Positions 5,604-14,161 are shown, counted from the stretch's first letter. The stretch is 15,781 nucleotides of DNA from JBGOUJ01 sp041477005 (GCA_041477005.1 JBGOUJ010000108.1:1-15781); one strand, 5' to 3'. The notes: generated by a model from the sequence alone, not told the origin. A program made the numbers and translations.

Positions 5604-8600
5604 GTGAGTATGCGGTTGCGATACCTCGTGGTCGTTCTCCTTTCGCTTGCCGCGGTGGCCGCTTTCGCCGGCAGACGGCTTCTGTACACCCGGATCTCCG
5701 CGCTATCGACGCCGATTTCCTTTCCGCCCGCTCAGTCGTTTCTGGTGATCTTGGGTGTCGGCGACAAGGCCGGGACGAACTGGGATGGCTCGATTACCGC
5801 AACCGGCGCCACCATTCTCAGCCTGCAGGGCTGGCGGTTCAACAACGCCGACTCCATTTCAGGGACCACAAGCTGGAAGACCAGTACCCGCACCACGCCC
5901 GGAAGCGGGCCCGTGCAGGAAACCGGGGTGATCGTTACAATCTCCGCCGCGGACGCTCCCGTGACCTTGAACGTTAAGACCACTCAAGGTAATTTCAGCT
6001 TCTCTTCCCAGGATGTTCCTTTCGGGGTCACCAAGTCGCCTCTGAGCGGCATGGCGCGCGTCGCCCAAACGGCCGCGCCAGTGCAGTTGACGTCTTCGAA
6101 CGAAGAGGAGGACTTCCCGTCGATGGCCCAGGCGGGCGACGACGTGTACCTCGCCTACACGCGATTCGTTCATGGCGACCGCTCCCTTGCGCGGGGCCAA
6201 GCAACGACGCAGGCAATCACCGATTTCAAGTTCCTGGGGCGCCCCACCGGGATGGACCAAGTCCTGCTTCTGCACTATTCCAAATCGCAGCGCGTTTGGA
6301 CCGGGCCATTCGCCGTAACGGACCCGGTCGAGGATGCCATGCGCACCGCTGTGGCCGTCGACGGCCAGGGTCGGGCGTGGATCTTCTACTCCACACAGCG
6401 CAACGGCAACTTTGATCTCTATGCCCGCAGCGCCCGCGCTGACGGCACTATGTCCTCCGAAATCCGGCTAACCACGGATGCCGGCACAGATCTGTTTCCG
6501 GCAGCCACTGCCGATGCTTCCGGCCGGGTTTGGGTGGCCTGGCAAGGATTCCGAAACAACAATCTCGAGATCCTGGCCAGCGCTCAGACCGGTGACACAT
6601 TCGCGCCAGAGACCGTCGTTTCGGTATCGCCGGCCGGCGACTGGGAGCCGGCGATCGCCGCATCGCAGGACGGGCAGGTGGCAATTTCCTGGGATACCTA
6701 CGATAAGGGCGACTACGACGTCTACCTGCGCCGCGCGCGATTTACCGATCAGATCGGGCTTGACGACCCGATCCCGATCGCCGCGACGTTGAACTTCGAG
6801 GCGCGCAGCTCACTGGCCTACGATTCCCAGAACCGCTTGTGGATCGCCTACGAGGTTTCAGGCCCCAAGTGGGGTAAGGACTATGGGCTTTACGACACGA
6901 CAGGCGTCTCCCTTTATCACAATCACACTATTCAGGTCCGGTGTCTGATTGGGAATGATCTTTACACCACTACCGACGATATTGCCAAGACCCTGCCCGG
7001 CGGGCCTGCGGCCGAACTGTTCCGGGCGTCGATCCCGGGCCCTTACGGCCCTCAGCCCGACCCGAACCTCGCTCTCAACCGCGCGCCGAATGGTGATGTG
7101 GGAGGATTTACCTTAAAGCTGAATGGGCCCAAGAACAGCTTCCCGCGCCTGGCCACCGACTCCGATGGGACGGTGTATCTGTTATTCCGCGAGCCGGCGG
7201 GCGAGGGGTTTTCGACGAGCCAGGCCACAGGCCAGACTGTGGGGTCAATCTGGATCAGCGCCATCGTGTATTTCGACGGAGCGCAGTGGCACGGACCCGG
7301 AGTGCTGGTGAACACCGACGATGTTGGCGATAATCGGCCGGCCATCCTTCCAATGGGACCGGGGCGCTTACTGATCGCTCACGCCATGGACCATCGGCTG
7401 TCGCCGCTGCCCAACGGGACGCCGCAGGTGGAAGGCGCGAACTCGGACGTTTACGCCCTTGACTTGCCGGTCAACAGGACCCAGCAGTCTCTTCAATTGC
7501 AGAGGCTCGGACAGGTCACACCCGACGCTCCCGATCCGGCGGCCGCGGCCGAAGCCGCGACAGCCGCGCTTTCACAAAGCTACCGGCCCACCGTAAACGG
7601 GCAGCAATATCAGTTGGTGCGGGGAGATTTCCACCGGCACACGGAGATCTCCTTTGACGGCGTCCGTGACGGCCCCCTGATCGATACCTATCGCTACTAC
7701 GTTGACGCGGCATCCCTCGGCTGGGCGGGTTGCTGCGATCATGATAACGGCGGTGACCGGGAATACTCCTGGTGGCTCATTCAAAAGTTCACGGATGCCT
7801 ACTTGCTTGGGTCCAAGTTCGTCCCCATGTTCTACTACGAGCGCAGCGTCGCTTATCCCGAAGGGCACCGCAATGTCATGTTTGCCCAGCGGGGCGTTCG
7901 CCCTCTGCCCCGCCTGCCCCTATCCCCCGTCAGCCCCTCGGCTCCTGCACCCGACACGAACATGCTGTACGCCTATCTGCACTTCTTCAACGGCCTCTCG
8001 GCCCCGCACACCGTTGCGACCGATCAGGGAACGGATTGGCGCAATAATGACCCGCTGGTGGAGCCTTTTGTCGAGATCTATCAAGGCGCTCGCCAGGACT
8101 ACGAGATGGCGGGCGCGCCCAGAGCCAACACCTCGGCGGATTCCATCGCGGGATTCGAAGCCGCGGGCTACGTTTCAAATGCCCTGGGCAAGGGGTACCA
8201 GCTTGCCTTCGAGGCCTCCAGCGACCACGTCTCCACGCATATTTCCTTCACCAACATCTGGGTGACCGCGCCGACCCGCGCGGGCATCATGGAGGCGCTG
8301 CAAAAGCGCCGGGTATACGGCTCTACCGATAACATCGTGGCGGACTTTCGCAGCGGCGCCCACTTCATGGGGGAATCCTTCACCACCAGCACCCCGCCGG
8401 TGTTCTCGGTCCGCCTCTGGGGCACGGCGCCGTTCCAGCAGGTGGTTGTCATCAAGGACAACAACATCGTCTATTCCACCAGTGGAGATCGCGTCGTATC
8501 GTTTGCCTGGCAGGACACGGCCGCCCAGAAAGGCAAGACCAGCTACTACTACGTGCGCGGTCTTCAACAGCCCGATCCGGGCCAGGTCACCGGGCAGGTT

Positions 8601-8636
8601 GTGTGGGTGAGTCCGATGTGGGTGACCCTGCAATGA
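5604..8636 (+). CDS. membrane-anchored or secreted beta-propeller plus PHP/DUF3604-like metallohydrolase, copy A
   Basis: This 1010-residue protein starts with a hydrophobic segment (RYLVVVLLSLAAVAAFAG, 6-23) that is a signal peptide or an N-terminal anchor. A beta-rich domain follows at about 45-155. From about 160 to 620 are repeats of the type DxFPAxAxDxxGRVWVAWQxxRNxNxD, read as a BNR/TolB-like beta-propeller. The C-terminal domain (about 665-985) has PHP/DUF3604 hallmarks: GDFHRHT with H677 and H679, SFDG with D685, CCDHD with D712 and H713, E746, GHRNVMF with H755, APHT with H802, VEIYQG, and SSDHVSTH with D874, H875 and H879. The metal ligands therefore look complete and hydrolysis of a phosphoester, ester or amide is likely, but the substrate is unknown. 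The GTG at 5604 is chosen because it is 6 nt from the GGAGG core and aligns with the ATG of the tandem paralogue; the ATG at 5610 is an alternative. It is about 80% identical, by eye, to copy B downstream. Confidence 0.8.
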   Translation: MSMRLRYLVVVLLSLAAVAAFAGRRLLYTRISALSTPISFPPAQSFLVILGVGDKAGTNWDGSITATGATILSLQGWRFNNADSISGTTSWKTSTRTTPGSGPVQETGVIVTISAADAPVTLNVKTTQGNFSFSSQDVPFGVTKSPLSGMARVAQTAAPVQLTSSNEEEDFPSMAQAGDDVYLAYTRFVHGDRSLARGQATTQAITDFKFLGRPTGMDQVLLLHYSKSQRVWTGPFAVTDPVEDAMRTAVAVDGQGRAWIFYSTQRNGNFDLYARSARADGTMSSEIRLTTDAGTDLFPAATADASGRVWVAWQGFRNNNLEILASAQTGDTFAPETVVSVSPAGDWEPAIAASQDGQVAISWDTYDKGDYDVYLRRARFTDQIGLDDPIPIAATLNFEARSSLAYDSQNRLWIAYEVSGPKWGKDYGLYDTTGVSLYHNHTIQVRCLIGNDLYTTTDDIAKTLPGGPAAELFRASIPGPYGPQPDPNLALNRAPNGDVGGFTLKLNGPKNSFPRLATDSDGTVYLLFREPAGEGFSTSQATGQTVGSIWISAIVYFDGAQWHGPGVLVNTDDVGDNRPAILPMGPGRLLIAHAMDHRLSPLPNGTPQVEGANSDVYALDLPVNRTQQSLQLQRLGQVTPDAPDPAAAAEAATAALSQSYRPTVNGQQYQLVRGDFHRHTEISFDGVRDGPLIDTYRYYVDAASLGWAGCCDHDNGGDREYSWWLIQKFTDAYLLGSKFVPMFYYERSVAYPEGHRNVMFAQRGVRPLPRLPLSPVSPSAPAPDTNMLYAYLHFFNGLSAPHTVATDQGTDWRNNDPLVEPFVEIYQGARQDYEMAGAPRANTSADSIAGFEAAGYVSNALGKGYQLAFEASSDHVSTHISFTNIWVTAPTRAGIMEALQKRRVYGSTDNIVADFRSGAHFMGESFTTSTPPVFSVRLWGTAPFQQVVVIKDNNIVYSTSGDRVVSFAWQDTAAQKGKTSYYYVRGLQQPDPGQVTGQVVWVSPMWVTLQ

Positions 8637-8648
8637 AACTAACGACGG

Positions 8649-8665
8649 TGCCGGAAGGTCCGGCA
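8649..8665 (+). terminator. short perfect hairpin after propeller-PHP copy A
   Basis: TGCCGGA (8649-8655) and TCCGGCA (8659-8665) form a 7-bp stem around AGG, 12 bp after the stop codon. No T tract follows, so it may stabilise the 3' end or partly terminate transcription. Confidence 0.35.
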
Positions 8666-8750
8666 GGAGCCACGCTGGATGCATACTGAACTCCAACGCG
8701 AAACCAGACTAGAAACCCGGCTAGTGTGGTGTCCCGCCTTAGATTTGACA

Positions 8751-8813
8751 ACCGCTCCCTCACGGTCGCGGCTCAGAATCAGCGCTTCAGAGCCGCGCCC
8801 GTTAGCAAGCGGT
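8751..8813. repeat. 63-bp imperfect palindrome between the tandem paralogues, REP- or MITE-like
   Basis: Outer arms ACCGCT (8751-8756) and AGCGGT (8808-8813) and inner arms CGCGGCTC (8767-8774) and GAGCCGCG (8790-8797) are perfect matches. The 10-nt segments between them on each side are of equal length and pair at 6 of 10 positions. About 20 of 24 arm positions pair around a 15-nt loop containing AGCGCT. Its minus-strand reading (about NGRGSEALILSRDREGA) recalls a spurious peptide often seen in acidobacterial intergenic repeats; that is from memory. No transposase is present, so it would be a non-autonomous element. Confidence 0.65.
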
Positions 8814-8860
8814 ACGCGAGACAGTACACCAGGTAATCCCGACCGGGCGGAAAAGCCTTC

Positions 8861-11800
8861 ATGACTACGCGGTTGCGATACCTGGTCGTGGTTCTGCTCG
8901 CGCTCGCCGCCCTCGCCGCTTTCGTTGGCAAACACCTGCTTTACCCCAAGGTCTCCTCTCTCGCCGCATCTATTTCATCCGTGCCATCCCAGTCGTATCT
9001 TGTCATTCTGGGCGTTGGCGATAAGCCGGACGTCAATTGGGATGGCTCCATCACCGCCACCGGAGCGACCATCCTCAGCCTGCAAGGCTGGCGGTTCAGC
9101 GACACCGACTCCATTTCAGGGACCACAAGTTGGAAGACCAATACCCGCGCCACGCCTGCGATAACGCCACCCGGGCCCGTGCAGGAAACCGGGGTGATCG
9201 TTACAACCTCCGCGACGGACGCTCCCGTCACCTTCGACGTTAAGACGACCCAAGGTAATTTCAGCTTCTCCTCCCAGGACGTCCCTTTCGGGGTCACCAA
9301 GTTGTTCCTGAGCGGCAAGGCGCGCATCGCCCAAACGGCCGCGCCCCTGCAGTTGACGTCTTCGAACGACGAGGAAGATTTCCCGTCGATGGCCCAGTCG
9401 CGTGACGACATCTACCTGGCCTACACGCGATTCGTCCACGGCGACCGCTCCTTGGCAGTGGGCCTTGGCACGAGTAAAGCCATTACCGATTTCAGATTCC
9501 TGGCGCGCCCCACCGGGATGGACCAAGTGCTGCTTCTGCACTATTCCAAATCGCAACGCGTCTGGACCGGGCCATTTCCCGTTACCAATGCCAGCGAGGA
9601 CGTGATGCGCGCCGCCGTGGCCGTCGATGGCCAGGGGCGGGCGTGGATCTTCTATTCCGCGCAGCGCAATGGCAACTTCGATCTCTATGCCCGCAGCGCC
9701 CGCGCCGACGGCACTATGTCCTCCGAAATCCGCCTCACCACGGACGCCGGCTCGGATTTGTTCCCGGTAGCCGCCGCCGATGCTTCCGGCCGGGTTTGGG
9801 TGGCCTGGCAAGGATTCCGGAACAACAATCTCGAGATCCTGGCCAGCGCTCAGACCGGTGACACATTCGCACCAGAAACCGTGGTTTCGGTATCGCCGGC
9901 CAGCGACTGGGACCCGGCCATCGCCGCATCGCAGGATGGGCAGGTCGCCATTTCCTGGGACACCTATGATAAGGGCGACTACGACGTCTACCTCCGCCGG
10001 GCGCGATTTACCGACCAGATCGGTCTTGACGACCCCATCCCGATCGCCGCGACGTTGAACTTCGAAGCGCGCAGTTCGCTCGCCTACGATTCCCAGAACC
10101 GCTTGTGGATCGCCTACGAGGTGTCCGGCCCCAAGTGGGGCAAGGATTTCGGCACGTACGACACGGCCGGAATCGCCCTCTACCAGAACCACACAGTTCA
10201 AGTGCGCTGTCTGATCGGGAACGATCTTTACACCACCACCAATGACGTCGCCACCGTCCTGCCCGGCGCACCCGCTTTCCAACTCTTCCTGCCATCGATA
10301 CCAGGCCCCTACGCGCCGCAGCCCGACCCCGCTCTCGCTCAAAACCGCCAGCCGAATAACGACGCGGCATTCAGCCCGCTGGGAAACGGAGGTCCCAAGA
10401 ACAGTTTCCCGCGCCTGGCCACCGATCCCGATGGCACCGTGTACCTCACATTCCGCGAGCTCGCGGGCGCCGGGCTTTCCTCGGACAACCTCTTTTACCA
10501 GGCGGGTTCGATTTGGGTCAGCGCGATGGTCTATTTCGATGGGAGCCAGTGGCACGGGCCAGGTGTGCTGGCCGATTCCGACGCCGTGGGCGACAATCGC
10601 CCGTCCCTCCTTGCCTTGGGGCCGGGACACCTGTTGATCGCCCATGCCATGGACCACCGGCTCTCGCCGCTCCCCAATGCGACAGTGCAGGTGGATGGGG
10701 TCAACTCGGACATTTATGCTCTCGACTGGTCCGTCAATCGGGCGCAGCAGTCTCCCCAGTTGCAAAAGATCGGGCGGGTGACGCCCGCCGCTCCCGATCC
10801 GGCGGTTGCCGCCGAAGCCGCGACAGCCGCGCTTTCCCAGAGCTACCGGCCCACGGTGAACGGGCAGCAGCTCCAGTTGGTGCGCGGCGATTTCCACCGC
10901 CACACGGAGGTCTCCTTTGACGGCCGCAATGATGGTCCGCTGATCGATGCCTACCGCTACTCGATTGATGCGGCCTCCCTCGGTTGGGTGGGCTGCTGCG
11001 ATCACGATGACGGCGGCGGCCGGGAATACAATTGGTGGCTGATTCAGAAGTTCACCGATGCCTACATGCTTGGCTCCAAGTTTGTCCCCATGTTCTACGA
11101 CGAGCGCAGCATTAATTATCCCGAGGGACACCGCAATATCGTGTTCGCCCAGCGGGGCATTCGGGTTCTGCCACGCCTGCCTCTATCCCCCGTCAGCCCG
11201 TCGGCTCCTGCGCCCGACACGAACATGCTGTACGCCTATCTTCACTTCTTCAACGGCCTCTCGGCCCCGCACACCAGCGCGACCGATCAGGGTACGGATT
11301 GGCGCAACAACGACCCCCAAGCGGAACCCTTTGTTGAAATCTACCAAGGCGCGCGCCAAAACTACGAGATGCCTGGGGCGCCCAGGGCCAACGCCCAGCC
11401 GGATTCCATCTCGGGTTTCGAAGCCGCAGGCTACGTCTCGAATGCACTGGGCAAGGGTTACCAGCTTGCCTTCGAGGCATCCAGCGACCACGTCTCCACG
11501 CATATTTCCTTCACCAACATCTGGGTGGCCGCCCCGACCCGCGCGGGCATCATGGATGCGATGCGAAACCGCCGGATATACGGCTCCACGGATAACATCG
11601 TGGCCGACTTCCGCAGTGGCACTCACTTCATGGGAGAGGCCTTCACCACCAGCAGCGCGCCCGTGTTCACGGCGCGCCTGTTTGGCACGGCCCCGTTCCA
11701 AACGGTAGTGGTCGTCAAGGACAACAACGTCGTCTATTCCACGAGCGGGGACCGGGTCGTTTCCTTCAGTTGGCAGGACCAGGCTGCGCAGAAGGGCAAG

Positions 11801-11881
11801 ACCAGCTACTACTACGTGCGCGGCCTTCAGACCGATGGGCAGATTGTGTGGGTGAGTCCCATGTGGGTGACCATGCAATGA
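8861..11881 (+). CDS. membrane-anchored or secreted beta-propeller plus PHP/DUF3604-like metallohydrolase, copy B
   Basis: This 1006-residue tandem paralogue of the preceding gene has the same architecture: N-terminal hydrophobic segment (6-23), beta-rich domain (about 45-157), propeller-like repeats (about 163-622) and a PHP/DUF3604-like domain (about 665-985). All proposed metal ligands are kept: H679, H681, D687, D714, H715, E748, H757, H804, D876, H877 and H881. Differences from copy A concentrate in the N-terminal segment, in residues about 463-550 and in the extreme C-terminus, where copy A has a six-residue insertion. The ATG at 8861 has only a weak ribosome-binding site (GGCGGAAAAG). 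It overlaps the next gene by ATGA (11878-11881), so its expression is probably tied to the GH5-like gene. As in copy A, enzymatic function is inferred from motifs and the substrate is unknown. Confidence 0.82.
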   Translation: MTTRLRYLVVVLLALAALAAFVGKHLLYPKVSSLAASISSVPSQSYLVILGVGDKPDVNWDGSITATGATILSLQGWRFSDTDSISGTTSWKTNTRATPAITPPGPVQETGVIVTTSATDAPVTFDVKTTQGNFSFSSQDVPFGVTKLFLSGKARIAQTAAPLQLTSSNDEEDFPSMAQSRDDIYLAYTRFVHGDRSLAVGLGTSKAITDFRFLARPTGMDQVLLLHYSKSQRVWTGPFPVTNASEDVMRAAVAVDGQGRAWIFYSAQRNGNFDLYARSARADGTMSSEIRLTTDAGSDLFPVAAADASGRVWVAWQGFRNNNLEILASAQTGDTFAPETVVSVSPASDWDPAIAASQDGQVAISWDTYDKGDYDVYLRRARFTDQIGLDDPIPIAATLNFEARSSLAYDSQNRLWIAYEVSGPKWGKDFGTYDTAGIALYQNHTVQVRCLIGNDLYTTTNDVATVLPGAPAFQLFLPSIPGPYAPQPDPALAQNRQPNNDAAFSPLGNGGPKNSFPRLATDPDGTVYLTFRELAGAGLSSDNLFYQAGSIWVSAMVYFDGSQWHGPGVLADSDAVGDNRPSLLALGPGHLLIAHAMDHRLSPLPNATVQVDGVNSDIYALDWSVNRAQQSPQLQKIGRVTPAAPDPAVAAEAATAALSQSYRPTVNGQQLQLVRGDFHRHTEVSFDGRNDGPLIDAYRYSIDAASLGWVGCCDHDDGGGREYNWWLIQKFTDAYMLGSKFVPMFYDERSINYPEGHRNIVFAQRGIRVLPRLPLSPVSPSAPAPDTNMLYAYLHFFNGLSAPHTSATDQGTDWRNNDPQAEPFVEIYQGARQNYEMPGAPRANAQPDSISGFEAAGYVSNALGKGYQLAFEASSDHVSTHISFTNIWVAAPTRAGIMDAMRNRRIYGSTDNIVADFRSGTHFMGEAFTTSSAPVFTARLFGTAPFQTVVVVKDNNVVYSTSGDRVVSFSWQDQAAQKGKTSYYYVRGLQTDGQIVWVSPMWVTMQ
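11878..11881 (+). promoter_or_regulatory. ATGA stop-start overlap
   Basis: The ATG of the GH5-like gene shares bases with the TGA of propeller-PHP copy B. With no strong ribosome-binding site just before it, initiation probably depends on ribosomes finishing copy B. Confidence 0.7.
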
Positions 11882-13656
11882 AGATAACGTTCACAACGCT
11901 TCTCGCGCCGCTTTTGCTGGCCACAGCCATCCAGGCTCAGACGCCAGCGCCTCGCCCTCTGCACGCTTCCCCGGCGGGTTTTATCCTCGATGACTCGGGC
12001 AAGCCCGTCCTGCTCCGCGGCCTCAATCGCAGCGCCACCGGATCGGGGAACGCCGACGCCAACGCGACCGACCAGGAATACGCCGCACAGAACCAGTTGC
12101 TTTCGATGAACCTGGTGCGGATCTTCGTCAACGCGGCCTGGTGGACCAACAAGGTGCAGGTTCCCATCGCCAACCTGGCCTATCCGGACTATATCGACGC
12201 GTTGATTCAACGAGCGAAGAAGTACGGCAACTATGTGCTGATTCTGAAGGCCGGACAGTTCCCCGACGCGCCCTGCGGCGCCGACGGCAAGAACTGTCCC
12301 GCGCCCAACCAGGGTGACCTGAACTGCCAGGCCAATCCCTCCGTTTGCCCCGCGCAGGACACCACCGGCAACACCATCGACACGGCATTTGCGTTTTGGG
12401 GCCCCTTCGCGAAAAAGTACGCTTCCGATCCGGCGGTTCTCTACGACACCTGGGATGACATGCACAGCATTGACAACAACACGTGGAGCAACGACCAAAA
12501 CCAGTTGATCGCCGCCATCCGCACCTACAGCCCGCAGTCGCTCATTTTCGTTGAGGACACCGGAACGGCATTCGAATCGATTGTCAAAGGTGCGCTGCCG
12601 GACCTGGCCTGGTCCAATATTGTGTGGAATTTTCACCTCTACACCGGCTCCACCGGGACCTGCAGCGAACCCGCGTCGCCCCGCTACGCTAACTGGCCAC
12701 AAAACTTCGACCCGCTGGTGAGCTATGCGCAGCAACACGGCCACGCTGCCGCCATCATGGAATGGGGCGGCTGCAACGACTCCGAGCCATACCACACGAA
12801 CATCACGTCGTACGCCAAGACTCGCTCCGTCGCGCTCGCCTTTTTTGACAGCGGCTATCTGATCACGCAGGCCGGCGGCGCCTACCAACTGACGGCGACG
12901 GGTACGAAAGTTGCGCAGGCTTACAGCGCGATCGCCGCGGGTGGTCCCGGCACGGTGACCAGCGTTTCCTCCGCGGACGGAACCGCGACGCTTGCGCCCG
13001 AAGCCATCGCTTCGGCTTACGGGTCAAATCTCGCCGCCACGACGCAGCAGGCGGCTGCGATACCACTACCCACCAACCTTGGCGGCGCTAGTGTTCTGAT
13101 CAAGGACGCCAACGGGATTTCGCGCTCGGCGGAATTGTTCTACGTATCTCCCACACAGGTGAACTACCAAGTGCCGCCCGGAGTTGCAACCGGCACGGCC
13201 TCCGTCACGGTGTCCGTAAACGGAGACCCGGTCGCGTTAGGCACCGCTCGCATCGCGGCGGTGGCGCCGGGGCTCTACACGGCCAGTGCGAATGGACAGG
13301 GCGCCGCGGCGGCAATCGTCGTGACCGCCCATGCGGACGGCTCGCGCGGCTTCGTTGACACATTTCAATGTTCTTCTGCCGGCTGCACGGCGCTCCCGAT
13401 CGATCTCGGACCGGATACGGACCAGGTTGTGCTGGAACTATTCGGTACCGGCATTCGAGGCCACAGTGTGGGAGTCACGTGCAAAATCGGATCTGCCACT
13501 CTGCCGGTCGCCTATGCCGGCCCGCAGGGCGTCTACGTAGGCCTCGACCAGGTCAACGTGACTCTGCCGAAGTCTCTTCGCGGCAGCGGTAACACCACCG
13601 TTGTACTCACGGTGGATGGCCAGACCGCGAATCCGGTGAGCCTGAACATCAAGTAG
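11878..13656 (+). CDS. secreted GH5-like glycoside hydrolase fused to a TIGR03437 domain
   Basis: The product is 592 residues. A signal peptide (TLLAPLLLATAIQAQ, cleavage near residue 20-21) precedes a (beta/alpha)8-type domain at about 28-355 resembling glycoside hydrolase family 5. It starts with the familiar GFILDDSGKPVLLRGLN and has MNLVRI with R81, NFHLY with H253 and Y255, and the likely nucleophile E295 in IMEWGG. The acid/base position that normally reads NEP reads D193-D194-M195 in YDTWDDMH, and the usual late Trp appears replaced in SVALAFFDSG. Activity may therefore be altered or absent. Residues about 370-592 match the TIGR03437 domain (LAPEAIASAYGSNLA, FYVSPTQVNYQVP), a C-terminal domain of secreted Solibacter-type proteins. 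Several Cys pairs (133/140, 150/157, 498/503) could form disulfides. The start overlaps the stop of the upstream gene by ATGA, implying translational coupling. Confidence 0.85.
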   Translation: MKITFTTLLAPLLLATAIQAQTPAPRPLHASPAGFILDDSGKPVLLRGLNRSATGSGNADANATDQEYAAQNQLLSMNLVRIFVNAAWWTNKVQVPIANLAYPDYIDALIQRAKKYGNYVLILKAGQFPDAPCGADGKNCPAPNQGDLNCQANPSVCPAQDTTGNTIDTAFAFWGPFAKKYASDPAVLYDTWDDMHSIDNNTWSNDQNQLIAAIRTYSPQSLIFVEDTGTAFESIVKGALPDLAWSNIVWNFHLYTGSTGTCSEPASPRYANWPQNFDPLVSYAQQHGHAAAIMEWGGCNDSEPYHTNITSYAKTRSVALAFFDSGYLITQAGGAYQLTATGTKVAQAYSAIAAGGPGTVTSVSSADGTATLAPEAIASAYGSNLAATTQQAAAIPLPTNLGGASVLIKDANGISRSAELFYVSPTQVNYQVPPGVATGTASVTVSVNGDPVALGTARIAAVAPGLYTASANGQGAAAAIVVTAHADGSRGFVDTFQCSSAGCTALPIDLGPDTDQVVLELFGTGIRGHSVGVTCKIGSATLPVAYAGPQGVYVGLDQVNVTLPKSLRGSGNTTVVLTVDGQTANPVSLNIK

Positions 13657-13694
13657 CCAGGCGTTGTTCTGTGAAGCAAGAAGGAATGACAGGG

Positions 13695-13925
13695 ATGCCA
13701 AGTTCTCGGGAATGGGTGTTCTTGGCAATGCTGTTGGTTTGCCCGGCGGCCTGCGGACAGAGCCCTCCAACGTTTCACGAAGATGCGCGTTCCGGGACCG
13801 CCTATTCCGGCAAGCGACCTGCTTCTGCACACTCCTGGGTCGGTTTCCGTCCGGATGTGGACGGCTCGGACTCTATTTGGCGTTGCGGTTTGCCGCTTCG
13901 GCTGCGAGCTTCAGCTCACTATTGA
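13695..13925 (+). pseudogene. possible truncated secreted-protein ORF
   Basis: The 76-residue reading starts with a convincing export signal (REWVFLAMLLVCPAACGQ) and continues SPPTFHEDARSGTAY. AAGGA (13681-13685) lies 9 nt before the ATG. After about residue 50 the sequence loses character (RCGLPLRLRASAHY) and runs across the 3' end of the opposite-strand gene at 13873-14154, which is better supported. I think this is the 5' remnant of a secreted-protein gene cut off by rearrangement. It could also be a real small exported protein; Cys23 is in a poor lipobox because Pro occupies -3. Confidence 0.35.
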
Positions 13926-14154
13926 CCTGATCCAGTAAGTTTTTGGCCTTTTGAGCGTGACCTTGCATGTCCCATTCATTGGCTTGCTGCGCCGCAACGA
14001 TTCTTTCCCAAGCTTGCTGGCTCAACCGCTGTGCGGCGGCGAGATTCGGATGTCTTCCTTTAGAGATATCCTTTTTAGGCCTTTGGGCTGTTGCAACGCC
14101 CCCAAGGAGGAGCAAGGAACCAAGAACGGCGATGAGAACTCGAATTTTGATCAT
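13873..14154 (-). CDS. small secreted helical protein of a conserved acidobacterial/proteobacterial type
   Basis: The product is 93 residues from the ATG at 14154. It has a signal peptide (IKIRVLIAVLGSLLLLGGVATA, cleavage before Q24). The mature part is HPNLAAAQRLSQQAWERI, then AAQQANEWDMQGHAQKAK and LLDQVNSELKLAAEAANR. This pattern of HPNLAAAQ...AAQ.AN.WDM.GHA.KAK.LL is one I recognise from small conserved exported proteins of unknown function. It should form two or three amphipathic helices in the periplasm. A longer reading upstream to 14367 is rejected because it lacks the pattern and the signal peptide would be internal. A near-consensus promoter (14162-14190) ends seven bases before the ATG, so the mRNA would be leaderless or nearly so. 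Confidence 0.82.
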   Translation of the reverse strand: MIKIRVLIAVLGSLLLLGGVATAQRPKKDISKGRHPNLAAAQRLSQQAWERIVAAQQANEWDMQGHAQKAKNLLDQVNSELKLAAEAANRNAK

Positions 14155-14161
14155 GCCTCGG

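Noticed and set aside
9116..11131. A 671-codon minus-strand frame.
   Set aside because: It lies antisense within propeller-PHP copy B, which has a paralogue, motifs and normal protein composition. The minus reading is compositionally a shadow.
11770..11877. Upstream extension of the GH5-like gene.
   Set aside because: It would overlap copy B by more than 100 bp and bury the signal peptide. The ATG at 11878 gives a normal signal peptide at the N-terminus.
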